The translations under genes and the position numbers were made by a program. The notes under the pieces were generated by a model. That model ran no database searches. It was not told the DNA's origin and saw only the letters and a program-made list of their open reading frames with translations. From Phycisphaerales bacterium (lineage in GTDB: Bacteria; Planctomycetota; Phycisphaerae; Phycisphaerales; UBA1924), in contig JAVJVK010000004.1 of assembly GCA_040221175.1 (NCBI GenBank), positions 62,001 through 126,000 of the forward strand: a stretch of 64,000 nucleotides of DNA, written 5' to 3'. Of the stretch, positions 1 through 9,235 are shown in pieces. The number at the start of each line of letters is the position of its first letter. The stretch's first letter is position 1.

Positions 1-1302
1 CACTTCGCCGAAGGCGTAGAGCCCGTCGACGTTGGTCATCATGTTGTTGGGGGCGCCGAGCATCATGCCGCGGCCGGGCTTGGTGTCGATGGGCGCCACC
101 ATGCCGGGCTTGTGCTCGCCGTGGGGCGTGTCGGGTTCGTAGGTGCCCGGTGTGAACTGCGTCCACATGCCGCCCATGGAGTAGTGGACGGCCGGGAAGA
201 TGCGCATGGGGTTGAAGCGTGGGTCTTCGCCGGCAAACTTCTCGTAAATCTCCATGATGCCGCCGAGCTTGCGGGTGAGGTACTCGGGGTCCTTGTGGGT
301 CAGGTCGAGGTAGACCTGGTTCTGGCCGCCGATGCCCATCCCGTCGTTGACGCATACGTCAAAGATTTCGCGGGTGGCAATGTCGCGCGGCACGAGGTTT
401 CCGTACTTGGGGTAGCGCTCTTCGAGGAAGTACCACCGCTCGCTCTCGGGAATGTCAGCAGGCTTTCGGTCGTCGCCCTTCTTGCGGGGCACCCACACGC
501 GGCCACCCTCGCCGCGCGCGCTCTCGCTCATCAGGCGGCACTTGTCGGCGCCGGGGATGGCGGTCGGATGCACCTGGATCATCTCGCCGTTGCCGTACCA
601 CGCACCAGCCTGGTAACACCGGCTGGCAGCACCGCCCGTGCAGATGATGCTGTTGGTGCTCTTGCCGAAAACCAGCCCGCAGCCGCCGGTGGCCATGATG
701 GTGGCCGCTCCGCGGAACGAGCGGATCTGCATCGTCCGCATGTCTTGGGCCACGATGCCCACGCAACGGCCGTCGCCGTCCAGGCCGTCGACCTCGCCCT
801 CGATGACCGGCCAGAGGAACTCCCAGAACTCGTACTTCTTGACCAGTCCCGAGGCCTCGTACCGCCGTGTCTGCTCGTCGAGTGCGTACAGCAACTGTTG
901 GCCCGTGGTGGCGCCGGCGAAATGGGTGCGCTTGAAGAGCGAGCCGCCAAAGAGACGCAGGTCGCGCTGTCCCTCGTTGGTACGGTTGAAGGGCACGCCC
1001 ATGCGGTCGAGCAGGTCGATGACCTTGGGCGCGAAGTTGGCCATCTCGAGCACGGGGCCCTGGTCGGCAAGGTAGTCGCCGCCGTAGATAGTCTCGTCGA
1101 AGTGCTGGTACTCGCTGTAGCCCTGCTGGCGTGCGATCTCGTTACAGGCGTTGATGCCGCCCTGGGCGCACACGCTGTGGCTGCGCTTGACGGGCACCAT
1201 GCTGAACAGGTCGACGGGGATGCCGGCCTCGGCGATCCGCACCGTCGCGGCCAGACCGGCCAAGCCCCCGCCGACGACGATGACGCGTTGCTGCTGCTGC
1301 AC
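1..1302 (-). CDS. sdhA: Succinate dehydrogenase flavoprotein subunit (3' end outside window)
   Basis: Flavoprotein subunit of complex II, which oxidises succinate to fumarate at the inner face of the cytoplasmic membrane and passes electrons to the iron-sulphur subunit. Only the first 434 codons are in the window. The start is a GTG with GGAGG 7 nt upstream, and the dinucleotide-binding motif GGGLAGLAA follows at residues 11-19. RSHSVCAQGG (about 40-49) contains the histidine that binds FAD covalently in this family. QVHPTAIPGA is the substrate-site motif further on, and GLYAFGE lies at the window edge. sdhC is 115 bp upstream on the same strand, and sdhB is expected just outside the window. 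The identity is secure; whether it works mainly as dehydrogenase or fumarate reductase cannot be told from sequence. Confidence 0.96.
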   Translation of the reverse strand, partial: MQQQQRVIVVGGGLAGLAATVRIAEAGIPVDLFSMVPVKRSHSVCAQGGINACNEIARQQGYSEYQHFDETIYGGDYLADQGPVLEMANFAPKVIDLLDRMGVPFNRTNEGQRDLRLFGGSLFKRTHFAGATTGQQLLYALDEQTRRYEASGLVKKYEFWEFLWPVIEGEVDGLDGDGRCVGIVAQDMRTMQIRSFRGAATIMATGGCGLVFGKSTNSIICTGGAASRCYQAGAWYGNGEMIQVHPTAIPGADKCRLMSESARGEGGRVWVPRKKGDDRKPADIPESERWYFLEERYPKYGNLVPRDIATREIFDVCVNDGMGIGGQNQVYLDLTHKDPEYLTRKLGGIMEIYEKFAGEDPRFNPMRIFPAVHYSMGGMWTQFTPGTYEPDTPHGEHKPGMVAPIDTKPGRGMMLGAPNNMMTNVDGLYAFGEV

Positions 1303-1322
1303 TGTGGGGCCTCCGATTCGGT

Positions 1323-1405
1323 GGACTGCGAAGTCCGTTGCGAGCCTGTGCTTCCGCCCTACCAAAGTATCGCGAGCATCGGCATATTTTCAACCACGAT
1401 TGAAA
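1323..1405 (-). other. sdhC-sdhA intergenic region with two short hairpins
   Basis: Between the sdhC stop and the sdhA start the transcript can form two stem-loops. TTTCAA pairs with TTGAAA around a 6-nt loop (1388-1405), and GGACT pairs with AGTCC around a 4-nt loop (1323-1336), the second about 20 nt before the sdhA start. Neither is followed by a T-run, so they do not look like terminators. They may affect mRNA processing or the relative expression of the subunits; that role is inference only. Confidence 0.35.
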
Positions 1406-1417
1406 CTCATGAAACCC

Positions 1418-2356
1418 TCAGCCGGTCCGGGGTTTCCAGTCCCCCACCTCACCGGCGTCGGCGGATGGCGCCCGCTCGGTTCCCTCAGCCGGGGGCTCGT
1501 CGGGCTGCTCGATGCCTTTGCTCTCGATGTAGGCCTCGTAGGCCGCCTCGCCCTTCTTCTCTGAGAACATGTGGCGTTCGACGGCGTGGGCCTCGTCGTA
1601 GTTAAGGGTCATCGCTGCAAACAGGGCCGACCAGCCAGCCAGCATGAGCATGGCGCCGATGCCCGCACAGGCGACGCCCCACCGCCGCTGGGCCTTGGCC
1701 GAAATCGTGAGGCCCCACGTAATGGCGGCGGTCCACAGGCCGTTGGCGAAGTGGAAGACCAGCGCGGTCACGCCGACCATGTAGAGCACCGACACGGCGA
1801 CGCCGGCGAGTGTGAAGCCGTCGGTCGACCCCTGCATCGCAGCCGCGAGGGTGGACGCGGAGAAGCTGTGGCTCCACCTGGTGCCCTCGGGAACGAGCCA
1901 AGACCAGCCCCAGCGAAGCGTGGCGACGTGGTACACGATGAAGAGGATGCCAACATAGCCGGTAATGCGCTGGAGCGTGTACCGCCAGTTGTCCTGGTAG
2001 CTGTATCGCTGCAGATTCGACTTGCCCGTGGTTGCGTAGTAGACGCCCAGAATGCTGTGGAAGGCGATCGAGACCCAGAGCGTAATCTCGATCAGCAGCA
2101 GGTGCGGGACCTGCTCGTTAATCCAGGTCACTTCGTGTTGAAAGTACCGCACGCCGCCCTCGGCGACGGACAGGCCCTCGCCTTCGCCCCGCAGCGCGAA
2201 GCGGCCCCAAGCGAGCGAGGAATTCGTCACGAGGTGGGCGACGAGGAACACACCGATGGGCACGATCCCCGTCAGCGAGTGCAGGCGACGCATGAGGAAG
2301 TGGAGCTGCGTCTGGTTCTGGCTGGGCTTGGAGGGAGTGTCTGATCCGCTTGCCAC
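1418..2356 (-). CDS. sdhC: Succinate dehydrogenase cytochrome b subunit (B. subtilis type)
   Basis: Membrane anchor of complex II that binds haem and the quinone. It resembles the single-anchor type in which one five-helix protein replaces SdhC plus SdhD: RRLHSLTGIVPIGVFLVAH at about residues 24-42 is the characteristic first helix with its histidines, and four more hydrophobic segments follow. The protein is 312 residues, longer than the roughly 200-250 usual in the family because of a polar C-terminal tail rich in Glu, Pro and Ala after the last helix. The start is GTG with CAGGAG upstream. It is the first gene of the sdhC-sdhA(-sdhB) operon. The tail is odd but otherwise the assignment is firm. 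Confidence 0.92.
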   Translation of the reverse strand: MASGSDTPSKPSQNQTQLHFLMRRLHSLTGIVPIGVFLVAHLVTNSSLAWGRFALRGEGEGLSVAEGGVRYFQHEVTWINEQVPHLLLIEITLWVSIAFHSILGVYYATTGKSNLQRYSYQDNWRYTLQRITGYVGILFIVYHVATLRWGWSWLVPEGTRWSHSFSASTLAAAMQGSTDGFTLAGVAVSVLYMVGVTALVFHFANGLWTAAITWGLTISAKAQRRWGVACAGIGAMLMLAGWSALFAAMTLNYDEAHAVERHMFSEKKGEAAYEAYIESKGIEQPDEPPAEGTERAPSADAGEVGDWKPRTG

Positions 2357-2456
2357 GCGAAGGCTCCTGATCGAGTTTGGGGACGCGGTGACGCCTGGGT
2401 GTTATCGGCTCGTCGGCGTTCCGGCGTGAGCCTGGACCGCACTGACGCTGTCTGCG

Positions 2457-2918
2457 TTATTGAGTTGTGAACCCCGGGCCAGCGCCCTGGCCGCCCTGGC
2501 CGATGTCGACCTGCTTGGCCCGGCCCTCGGCGATCGCCTTGTCGACGGCCTTGTTGACCTCGACATACTGCAGGCGGAGTTCGTGGGCGGTCTGCTTCAC
2601 GGTCTCGGCCTCTTCCTCGGTGAGATTACCCTGGGTCTTCTCTTCCAGCGTGCTCAGCAGATCGACGTGGAACTTGGCCAGATCCATGGCGACCATCGCG
2701 CGACCGGTCTGAGGATCGGGGAACGCCCCCATATACAGCAGGGCCTGGGTCGCGAGGATCTGGACGATGCCCATGATGTCGGCCGGCGGCAGCTCGCGTT
2801 CGGAGGCCTGCTGGGCCTTCTCCTGAGCCTGCTGGGCAAGCTTCTGTCGCTCGGCTTCGGCCTGGCTCTTCCAGTCGGAATCGATGATCAGCTTGGGCTC
2901 GTTCTCTTGATCGGCCAC
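2457..2918 (-). CDS. DUF1844 domain protein
   Basis: Small soluble protein of 153 residues. The core PPADIMGIVQILATQALLYMG followed by a predicted helical stretch (about 43-125) matches the DUF1844 family, which is widespread in Planctomycetes, Deltaproteobacteria and Acidobacteria and has no established function. The N-terminal 40 residues are charged and helical, and the C-terminus is Gly/Gln-rich. A GGAGG-like site precedes the ATG. It lies upstream of sdhC on the same strand, 100 bp away, and is divergent from the parvulin lipoprotein. Function unknown; the family call is confident. Confidence 0.85.
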   Translation of the reverse strand: MADQENEPKLIIDSDWKSQAEAERQKLAQQAQEKAQQASERELPPADIMGIVQILATQALLYMGAFPDPQTGRAMVAMDLAKFHVDLLSTLEEKTQGNLTEEEAETVKQTAHELRLQYVEVNKAVDKAIAEGRAKQVDIGQGGQGAGPGFTTQ

Positions 2919-3028
2919 GTTGCCTCCTTCTTTCTGGGACGACTGCCCCGGGCGTGGGCTCCAGGGCGAGAGTACCCTCCATGGTGAGCGTAGGCGGAAA
3001 AGCGGAGATTGCCGTCAGTATTCGCAGC

Positions 3029-4327
3029 ATGCGCGGGACTTTGCGCACGGCTGCGGTACTGCTCGCAGCGTTCCTGGCAGGGTGCACGGGGCGAGCCAAC
3101 GACCAACGTGTGGGTTTGCGGCCGGCTGATTTCGCCGCCCAGCCCTCGCCGGACGCCCCGGGAATCGGCGTCGGAACGTCACCAGCTCTCGAACCAGTCC
3201 AGCGACCCGAACCGATCGACGCGGGCCGGTTTGCCTCGGCAGACGTGGTGCTGGTGCCCCCGCCTGTGGAGGCGACTGCGCTCCCGGCCGGACCGCAGCC
3301 CGAGCCAGCCTCCGAGCCCCAGAGGCCCGCCGTGGTCCTGTTGGATGTCAAGGTCGGCGAGGTCAACAACAAGGCGATCTTCGCGGCCGAGTTCCTTGAC
3401 CCGCTCGCGCAGCGTTTGCGCGCGCTTGCGTACCAGGACGTGGACACGCCCGATGGCGGCACGGTGTCGGAATTGGTCCCGCTGGCGACGTGGCAGCGGC
3501 AGGCGTCGGCCATCATCACCGAGCAGCTCGAGATATTCATCACGAATGAGTTGGTCATCGCCCAGGGCCTTGCGAGCTTCACGCCTGCCCAACGGGCGGG
3601 CCTGCGAAACTTCCTGGGTTTGGCTCGCGGCGATCTGGAGCGACGCTCTGGTGGCAGCATCACCCGGGCCGTCCGCACGCTGGGCACCGGGCAGACGCTC
3701 AGCGAGTATCTCCAGGAAGTTCGAAACCGGCAGCTCATCAACCGCTTTGGCGACGACCTGAGACGAAGCATCGTCGTGACGCGCAGTGACGTGGAACGCG
3801 CCTACCTCCAGCGCTACGGAAACGATCGCAAGCCCTCCAACATGACCTTTCGGGAGATCCGAGTTCGTCTTGACGATGAGCAGTCGGCGGCTCGCATCGC
3901 GCGCCAGCTGTCCCGCGGCGAGCCCTTTGCCGAGGTTGCCACCGACGAGGCGAACACGTCTCGGCGGAGCGAGGGCGGGCTTTGGCCGCCGATCAGCTTC
4001 ACGGGCGAGTTCGACGAGGCGACCTTCTTCCCGAGTGATCCCGAGCTCGACGAAGCGTTGCGAGGCCTGACGCCGGGCGAGTGGGCCGGTCCGATCGAGA
4101 GCGATCGCTACACGCACTGGATCTACCTGGACGGCATCGAAGTAGGCTACAAGACCTGGGCCGAGGCGCAAAGCGAGCTTCGGGCCGAGCTCTACGACCG
4201 GCGGCTGGAAGAGGCCTATCAGCGCGAAATGGCTCGCTTGTTCGAGCAAGCCGGGCTGGAAGACCGTGCCGCCATGCAACGCGAGTTGCTTGCGGTCGCC
4301 ACCGAATGGTTCTACCCAAAGCGGTAG
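3029..4327 (+). CDS. Lipoprotein peptidyl-prolyl isomerase (PpiC/parvulin type)
   Basis: Predicted envelope lipoprotein that catalyses cis-trans isomerisation of prolyl bonds in exported proteins, similar in role to PrsA or SurA. I start at 3029 because this gives a clean lipoprotein signal: a short basic head, a hydrophobic run and the lipobox LAGC at residues 15-18. Earlier in-frame ATGs at 2954 and 2981 would bury that signal. A helical N-terminal region (about 100-250) precedes a parvulin domain at about 270-370, with motifs FREIRVR, GEPFAEVA, GGLWPP and LTPGEWAGPIES. 432 residues. The yraN gene follows after 7 nt. Substrates are unknown. Confidence 0.85.
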   Translation: MRGTLRTAAVLLAAFLAGCTGRANDQRVGLRPADFAAQPSPDAPGIGVGTSPALEPVQRPEPIDAGRFASADVVLVPPPVEATALPAGPQPEPASEPQRPAVVLLDVKVGEVNNKAIFAAEFLDPLAQRLRALAYQDVDTPDGGTVSELVPLATWQRQASAIITEQLEIFITNELVIAQGLASFTPAQRAGLRNFLGLARGDLERRSGGSITRAVRTLGTGQTLSEYLQEVRNRQLINRFGDDLRRSIVVTRSDVERAYLQRYGNDRKPSNMTFREIRVRLDDEQSAARIARQLSRGEPFAEVATDEANTSRRSEGGLWPPISFTGEFDEATFFPSDPELDEALRGLTPGEWAGPIESDRYTHWIYLDGIEVGYKTWAEAQSELRAELYDRRLEEAYQREMARLFEQAGLEDRAAMQRELLAVATEWFYPKR

Positions 4328-4334
4328 CGTCGCG

Positions 4335-4736
4335 GTGCGCGTGGGTCGTCGTGACAAGCTGGGACCACTCGGAGAACGGGCCGCCGCTCGCTATCTGCGA
4401 CGACTGGGCTATCGCGTACTCGGCCGGAATCTGGAGACTCGCTTCGGCGAAGCCGACCTTCTCTGCCGGGCGCCGGGTGGATGCATCGTGGTGGTCGAGG
4501 TGAAGGCGCGTCGGTACCGCACGGGCGCCCCACCACCCGAGGCTGCGGTCACGCTGGCCAAGCGCCAACGCCTGGCGCGAATCCTGGAACACCTCGTGCG
4601 GACCAATGGCTGGGAATCTCGCCCGCGGCGCATCGACGTGATTGCCGTCGAGTTCCACAGCCGACGCTGGCGAGGGCCGCGGCCCGAGATCCGCCACATC
4701 GAGAACGCCGTTCTCCGGGGGGGCGGTGTGCGCTAG
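4335..4736 (+). CDS. yraN: YraN family (UPF0102) endonuclease-like protein
   Basis: Protein of 133 residues related to Holliday-junction-resolvase-like nucleases of the YraN family. The signature GERAAARYLRRLGYRVLGRN, then GEADLL and VVVEVKAR, gives the PD-(D/E)xK arrangement E...D...ExK. The GTG at 4335 is chosen because the upstream ORF stops at 4327 and the conserved family N-terminus (GRRDKLGPLGE) begins right after it; GTG at 4341 is an alternative. The 3' end overlaps the convergent histidine kinase gene by 4 bp. The precise biological role of YraN proteins is not established. Confidence 0.85.
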   Translation: MRVGRRDKLGPLGERAAARYLRRLGYRVLGRNLETRFGEADLLCRAPGGCIVVVEVKARRYRTGAPPPEAAVTLAKRQRLARILEHLVRTNGWESRPRRIDVIAVEFHSRRWRGPRPEIRHIENAVLRGGGVR

Positions 4737-6466
4737 CGCGTAGGTATGGCGCCGGGTTCATCGGCGGGCGAAGCCCCGGTCGGAGCCGACCAATCCCGGC
4801 GGCCCGCCAGGCGATCCCTGAATTGTGCCTCGGCCCGGCGTTCCTCGACGATCTGGAGGTCCAGCCGGAGCGGAACGATGACGCTGAACATCGAGCCGCG
4901 CCCCATGTCGGACACGAGCTGGATCTCACACTGAAGCACGCCCGCCAGTTCCTTAGCGATAGCCAGGCCCAGCCCGGTGCCGGCATGCTCACGCGTGCGG
5001 CTCGCGTCGACCTGGGTGAACTTCTCGAAGACGCGCTCCTGGTCTTCGGGCGAGATGCCCGGCCCGTTATCGATGACGCTGATGCGAACACGATCCTGCC
5101 CGCTGGCATCGGAGAGCCGTTCGGCCCGCAACTCGACACGCATGGGCCCGGTCGAACCGGGGGCGCCGGTGAACTTGACGGCGTTGGAGAGGAAGTTGAA
5201 CACGACCTGCTGGAGCTTCTTGGGGTCGGTCTCGATGAGCGGCAGGTCGCGCTCCACGTGCTGGACGAGCTCGATGTGGCGGCGCTGGGCGAGCGGGTCT
5301 ACCAGGCCGATGAGCGTCTCGCAGAGCGCGGGAACGCTGACCGGCTGCACGTGGAGCTCGAAGCGGCCGGCCTCGAGTTTCGCCATCTCGAGCAAGCCGT
5401 TGATCATTTCCAGCAGGTCGCGCCCGGCGGTATGGATGTACTGCAAGTACCGCATGCGCTTGGCGCGCTGTTCGGGCGTTTCGGCGACGCCCTGCTCGCT
5501 CGACTGGGCAATCTCCAGCAGCAATTCGGCGAAACCGTTGATGGAGTTCAGCGGCGTGCGGAGCTCGTGACTGACGTTGGCCAGGAAGTCGCTCTTGAGC
5601 CGGTTGGCGTCGAAGAGGATCTTGTTCGCCTCGGCCAGTTCGCTGACGCGACTCTCCAGGGCGCTTCCGGCCGCGCGGAGGCGTTGTTCGTTGGCCTGCA
5701 ACGCGCTGAGCATGGCGTTGAACGCGTTAGCTAGCTCTTCAAACTCGTCGCGCGTGCCCACGTCCACCCGATGGGTCATGTCTCCCTCGCGTACGCGGTC
5801 GGCCGCACGCCGGAGCACCTCGACCGGCTTGAGGATGATGCGATGCAGCAATATATAAAACAGCCCCACCGCCACCGCGAGCACCGCGGCACCTGCGTTG
5901 AGCAGGTAGATGGCATTCACCGCCATGAGCCAGGCGGCGCCCTCTGCCGGACGCTCGAGGGTGATGATGCCTTCCAGGCGTCCGGGGGTCGCAGACTGAT
6001 CCGGATCGGCGGGCGGCGTGGAAGGGCCGCGGATGGCGCGGGCGTATCGCTCCGTGCGTTCGGTACGCGTCAGGATGCGCCACTGGTACTTCCAGCTGTG
6101 GTCGCGCAGTTCCGACTTGGGGTTCTGCTCTCGCTGGAATCGGTTCAGGGCCCGACGCAGGAACGGATCGTCCTGGGCCTGGCGTTCGGCCGAGGCGGGT
6201 GTATGCCAGGTGGCGACGATGCCCAGACGATCGGTCGGCTCGCCGGGCTCGGGCCAGGCCCCCTCTCCGGCGGCACGCCAGCTATCCACCTTCTGACGGC
6301 TGAGCTGGAGTTCGCCGCTGGTGACGAGCGCGCTCATGCGGAGCCAGGCCACGCCCAGCGCGATCGCGATGATGAGCACCAGGGCGGCGCCGAACAGGAC
6401 CAGCGCCTTATCGGCCAGCGCCAGCCGGCGGATGCGGTCGAAGATGGCGCCTGCCAGCTTGAACAT
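4733..6466 (-). CDS. Membrane sensor histidine kinase with HAMP domain
   Basis: Two-component sensor kinase of 577 residues. TM1 is at about 20-42 and an extracytoplasmic sensor region at 43-179 contains an HSWKYQWRI segment reminiscent of Tll0287/DUF3365-type haem or redox sensors, a tentative likeness. TM2 follows at 180-207, HAMP at 208-260 and a short coiled coil after that. The H-box SHELRTPLNSINGF has the phospho-accepting His at 300. The N-box NFLSNAVKFT, G1 VIDNGPGIS and G2 GTGLGLAIAKEL form a complete catalytic domain. No response regulator gene is adjacent, so the partner is unknown. It is divergent from miaB with only 52 bp between the starts. Confidence 0.9.
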   Translation of the reverse strand: MFKLAGAIFDRIRRLALADKALVLFGAALVLIIAIALGVAWLRMSALVTSGELQLSRQKVDSWRAAGEGAWPEPGEPTDRLGIVATWHTPASAERQAQDDPFLRRALNRFQREQNPKSELRDHSWKYQWRILTRTERTERYARAIRGPSTPPADPDQSATPGRLEGIITLERPAEGAAWLMAVNAIYLLNAGAAVLAVAVGLFYILLHRIILKPVEVLRRAADRVREGDMTHRVDVGTRDEFEELANAFNAMLSALQANEQRLRAAGSALESRVSELAEANKILFDANRLKSDFLANVSHELRTPLNSINGFAELLLEIAQSSEQGVAETPEQRAKRMRYLQYIHTAGRDLLEMINGLLEMAKLEAGRFELHVQPVSVPALCETLIGLVDPLAQRRHIELVQHVERDLPLIETDPKKLQQVVFNFLSNAVKFTGAPGSTGPMRVELRAERLSDASGQDRVRISVIDNGPGISPEDQERVFEKFTQVDASRTREHAGTGLGLAIAKELAGVLQCEIQLVSDMGRGSMFSVIVPLRLDLQIVEERRAEAQFRDRLAGRRDWSAPTGASPADEPGAIPTR

Positions 6467-6504
6467 GAGCCCGACATGGTAGTTCGGCGGTCGGGTCGGC
6501 CGCG

Positions 6505-6510
6505 TACCAT
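6505..6510 (+). promoter_or_regulatory. Candidate -10 element for a leaderless miaB mRNA
   Basis: TACCAT lies 8 nt before the miaB ATG and no Shine-Dalgarno sequence is seen between them. This spacing would put the transcription start at or next to the start codon. No convincing -35 box is visible, so this is a weak prediction. Confidence 0.3.
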
Positions 6511-6518
6511 CCCGGCCT

Positions 6519-8156
6519 ATGCCCCGCGTGTACCTCGAGACGTTCGGCTGCCAGATGAACGAACTGGACAGCGAGTTGGTGGCCGGCCGTCTGGCCCAGC
6601 TCGGCTATGCCATGACACGTCGGTCCGAAGAGGCCGACGTGGTGCTCTACAACACATGCTCGGTGCGTGAGCAGGCCGAGCAGAAGGTCTGGAGCCGTTT
6701 GGGCGAACTCAAGAAGACCAAGAGGGATCGGCCCGGACTGGTCGTGGGCGTGCTGGGTTGCATGGCAGAGCGGGACGGCGCCGACCTGATGAAGCGGATG
6801 CCCGTGGTCGACATCATGTGCGGGCCTGGGGAACTGGACAAGCTCCCCGAACTGCTGGACAACGCCGTGAGGGCCCGGGCGTCCCTGAATGGGGACCAGT
6901 CCGCGAGCCAGGCGGCGTTGCAAGGCAATACGAGCCGGCGCAGCCAGACGCTGGCGGCCGCCGAGGACCAACTGGAATTGCTGGATCTCTCGCGGACGAT
7001 CTCGCCGGTGGACCCCAGTGGGAGCCATCGCAGCGCGTACGTGCGGATCACGCGGGGGTGCAACAAGTTCTGCACGTACTGCGTCGTGCCGTTCACGCGC
7101 GGGGCGGAGATCCACAGACCGCCCGAGCACATCATCGAGGAGTGCAAGCGGCTGGCCGACGCGGGCGTGGTCGAGGTGACGCTGCTGGGCCAAACGGTGA
7201 ACCACTACCGCTTCGAGCACGGGGCATCGGTGACGGTGGGCGGCGTGGTGCAGCCCCAGAAGGGGCGGACGTACAAGGGCAGCCACCATCGCGACGCGTT
7301 CGCCGGCACGAACGTGACCACGTTCGCCGACCTGCTCCACCAGATTCACGAGCGGGTGCCGGGCATCAAGCGGCTTCGGTTCGTGACGAGTTACCCGAAG
7401 GACTTCGGCAACGACGTGCTGGAGGTGATGCGTGACAGCGAGCGGATCTGCCGCTACCTGCACGTGCCGGCCCAGAGCGGCAGCGATGCGATGCTGAAGC
7501 GGATGAACCGGGGCTACACCGTGGGTGAGTACCTCGAGTTCCTCGACCGGGCACGACAATTCCTGCACCAGCCGGAGATTGGCCGGCCGCTCATGCTCAG
7601 CGGCGACATCATCGTGGGCTTCCCGGGCGAGACCGACGAGGATTATCAGGGCACGGTCGAGTTGCTCGAGAAGAGCCGGTACAAGAACTGCTTCATCTTC
7701 AAGTACTCGCCCCGGCCAGGTACGGTGGCCTACGACCGAATCCCCGACGACGTTCCCGATGCCGTCAAGCGCGAGCGGAACAACCACCTGCTGGGCGTAC
7801 AGGCCCGCATCGGCGAAGCGATCGGCCACGAGCAGATCGGGCAGACGTTCGACGTGCTCGTCGAGGGCTTGAGCCAGAAGCAACTCAAGGCGTCGGGCCT
7901 AACCAATGCCGCGCGCAAGCCGCGGACGATCGAGGTGACCATCGGCGGGTCGGCGGTCGCAACGGCGCCGATCGTCGAGGAGGTCGAAGACGCATCCGGC
8001 TTCGTCCAGGTCACCGGCCGCAGCGATGGCGACCTGATCATCCACTTCGACGCCGAAGATGCGCGGCACGCCCGCTCGCTCATCGGCCGCATCGTGCCGG
8101 TCCGGGTGGAATCTGCCAGCGGCCTCTCGCTCGGCGGACGACGCCTCCATCGTTGA
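6519..8156 (+). CDS. miaB: tRNA-2-methylthio-N6-isopentenyladenosine synthase MiaB
   Basis: Radical-SAM methylthiotransferase that adds a methylthio group to i6A37 of tRNAs reading UNN codons. The N-terminal UPF0004 domain has its three cluster cysteines at C11 (FGCQMNE), C47 (YNTCSVRE) and C81 (LGCMAER). The radical-SAM motif CNKFCTYC is at 181-188. A C-terminal TRAM-like region is enlarged. At 545 residues it is longer than the usual 440-475: there is an extra stretch at about 115-155, an insertion near 230-270, and extra sequence in the TRAM part. All catalytic cysteines are present, so the extensions are probably lineage-specific. An intrinsic terminator follows. Confidence 0.95.
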   Translation: MPRVYLETFGCQMNELDSELVAGRLAQLGYAMTRRSEEADVVLYNTCSVREQAEQKVWSRLGELKKTKRDRPGLVVGVLGCMAERDGADLMKRMPVVDIMCGPGELDKLPELLDNAVRARASLNGDQSASQAALQGNTSRRSQTLAAAEDQLELLDLSRTISPVDPSGSHRSAYVRITRGCNKFCTYCVVPFTRGAEIHRPPEHIIEECKRLADAGVVEVTLLGQTVNHYRFEHGASVTVGGVVQPQKGRTYKGSHHRDAFAGTNVTTFADLLHQIHERVPGIKRLRFVTSYPKDFGNDVLEVMRDSERICRYLHVPAQSGSDAMLKRMNRGYTVGEYLEFLDRARQFLHQPEIGRPLMLSGDIIVGFPGETDEDYQGTVELLEKSRYKNCFIFKYSPRPGTVAYDRIPDDVPDAVKRERNNHLLGVQARIGEAIGHEQIGQTFDVLVEGLSQKQLKASGLTNAARKPRTIEVTIGGSAVATAPIVEEVEDASGFVQVTGRSDGDLIIHFDAEDARHARSLIGRIVPVRVESASGLSLGGRRLHR

Positions 8157-8180
8157 TGCCGCGTTGATATCGCTTCGATA

Positions 8181-8202
8181 GGCGGTTTCGCCGCCGTTTT
8201 TT
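8181..8202 (+). terminator. Intrinsic terminator after miaB
   Basis: GGCGG and CCGCC pair around a 5-nt loop (8181-8195), followed by GTTTTTT and a second T-run a few bases later. It lies 24 nt after the miaB stop. Confidence 0.75.
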
Positions 8203-8371
8203 GAGTTTTTGCGTACGTTCGGTGGGGATCGTCGGCGAGGGGGCCTAGTGTCACCCACATCCGCTTGTTGTGCGCCGGCAAGGCTTGAGACATCATTTGC
8301 TCGCCGCGCTGTTCGTGCGCACCGGGCATCGCAACAACGCCTCGAACCGCCCAACCGAAAGAGAGGGCCCG

Positions 8372-9235
8372 ATGAAGCAGAGCTTGCGAAGGCTCATGAC
8401 CGAAGACCTGCCGCAGAACTACGGCAAAGATCCCAACGTCGTGCGCGACACCGATAAGTATGTCGAAGAGTACGTGCACGGATTCGTGGACAAGTGGGAC
8501 GAACTCATTGACTGGGATGAGCGCGCCAAGAGCGAGGGCGACTTCTTCATCGAGGAGTTGCGTCGCCGGGGCGTCAAGCGCGTCCTGGACGTTGCCGCCG
8601 GCACGGGATTCCACTCGATTCGATTGATCGAAGCGGGCTTCGACGTCGTGAGCGTCGACGGCAGCCCGACCATGCTTGCCAAGGCGTTCGAAAACGGCCG
8701 GCGGCGTGGGCACGTGCTCCGGACGCGCCACGCCGATTGGCGCTGGCTCAACCGTGACGTCATGGGCCGCTTCGACGCGGTGATCTGCCTGGGCAATTCG
8801 TTCACGCACCTGTTCAACGAGCGCGACCGCCGCAAGGCGCTGGCTGAGTATTACTCGGCCCTGGTGCACGACGGCGTGCTCATCCTCGATCAGCGCAACT
8901 ATGACTCCATCCTCGACAACGGCTTCAAGAGCGATCACAAGCACTACTACTGCGGCGAGCAGGTGACCGCCGAGCCGGAGTACTTCGACGATGGACTGTG
9001 CCGTTTCTGCTACTCGTTCCCTGATGGCTCCAAGTACCACCTGAATATGTTCCCGCTGCGCAAGAACTACACGCGGCGGCTGCTGGGCGAGGTCGGCTTC
9101 CAGCGGATCGACACGTTCGGCGACTTCAAGGAAACCTACCACGAGGACGATCCGGACTTCTTCATCCACGTGGCCGAGAAGCGCTACGACTCGCTCGAGC
9201 CCGAGGCGGATTCGCCGGGAGACCTGACCAAATGA
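8372..9235 (+). CDS. Glycine/sarcosine N-methyltransferase (GSMT)
   Basis: SAM-dependent methyltransferase that converts glycine to sarcosine and on to dimethylglycine, the first two steps of betaine synthesis from glycine. The start at 8372 has GAGAGGG upstream. The SAM-binding motif VLDVAAGTGF is at 71-80, and HADWRWL, ICLGNSFTHL and LDQRNYDSIL are segments typical of the halophile GSMT family. 287 residues, about the normal length. Its stop overlaps the start of the SDMT gene by 4 bp (ATGA), so the two are translationally coupled, and a BCCT transporter follows. The pairing with SDMT makes this assignment much firmer than the domain alone would. Confidence 0.92.
   Translation: MKQSLRRLMTEDLPQNYGKDPNVVRDTDKYVEEYVHGFVDKWDELIDWDERAKSEGDFFIEELRRRGVKRVLDVAAGTGFHSIRLIEAGFDVVSVDGSPTMLAKAFENGRRRGHVLRTRHADWRWLNRDVMGRFDAVICLGNSFTHLFNERDRRKALAEYYSALVHDGVLILDQRNYDSILDNGFKSDHKHYYCGEQVTAEPEYFDDGLCRFCYSFPDGSKYHLNMFPLRKNYTRRLLGEVGFQRIDTFGDFKETYHEDDPDFFIHVAEKRYDSLEPEADSPGDLTK

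Noticed and set aside
112-1605. Plus-strand open frame of 497 codons at the left edge
   Set aside because: Shadow of sdhA and sdhC. The minus-strand frames carry the FAD and haem motifs.
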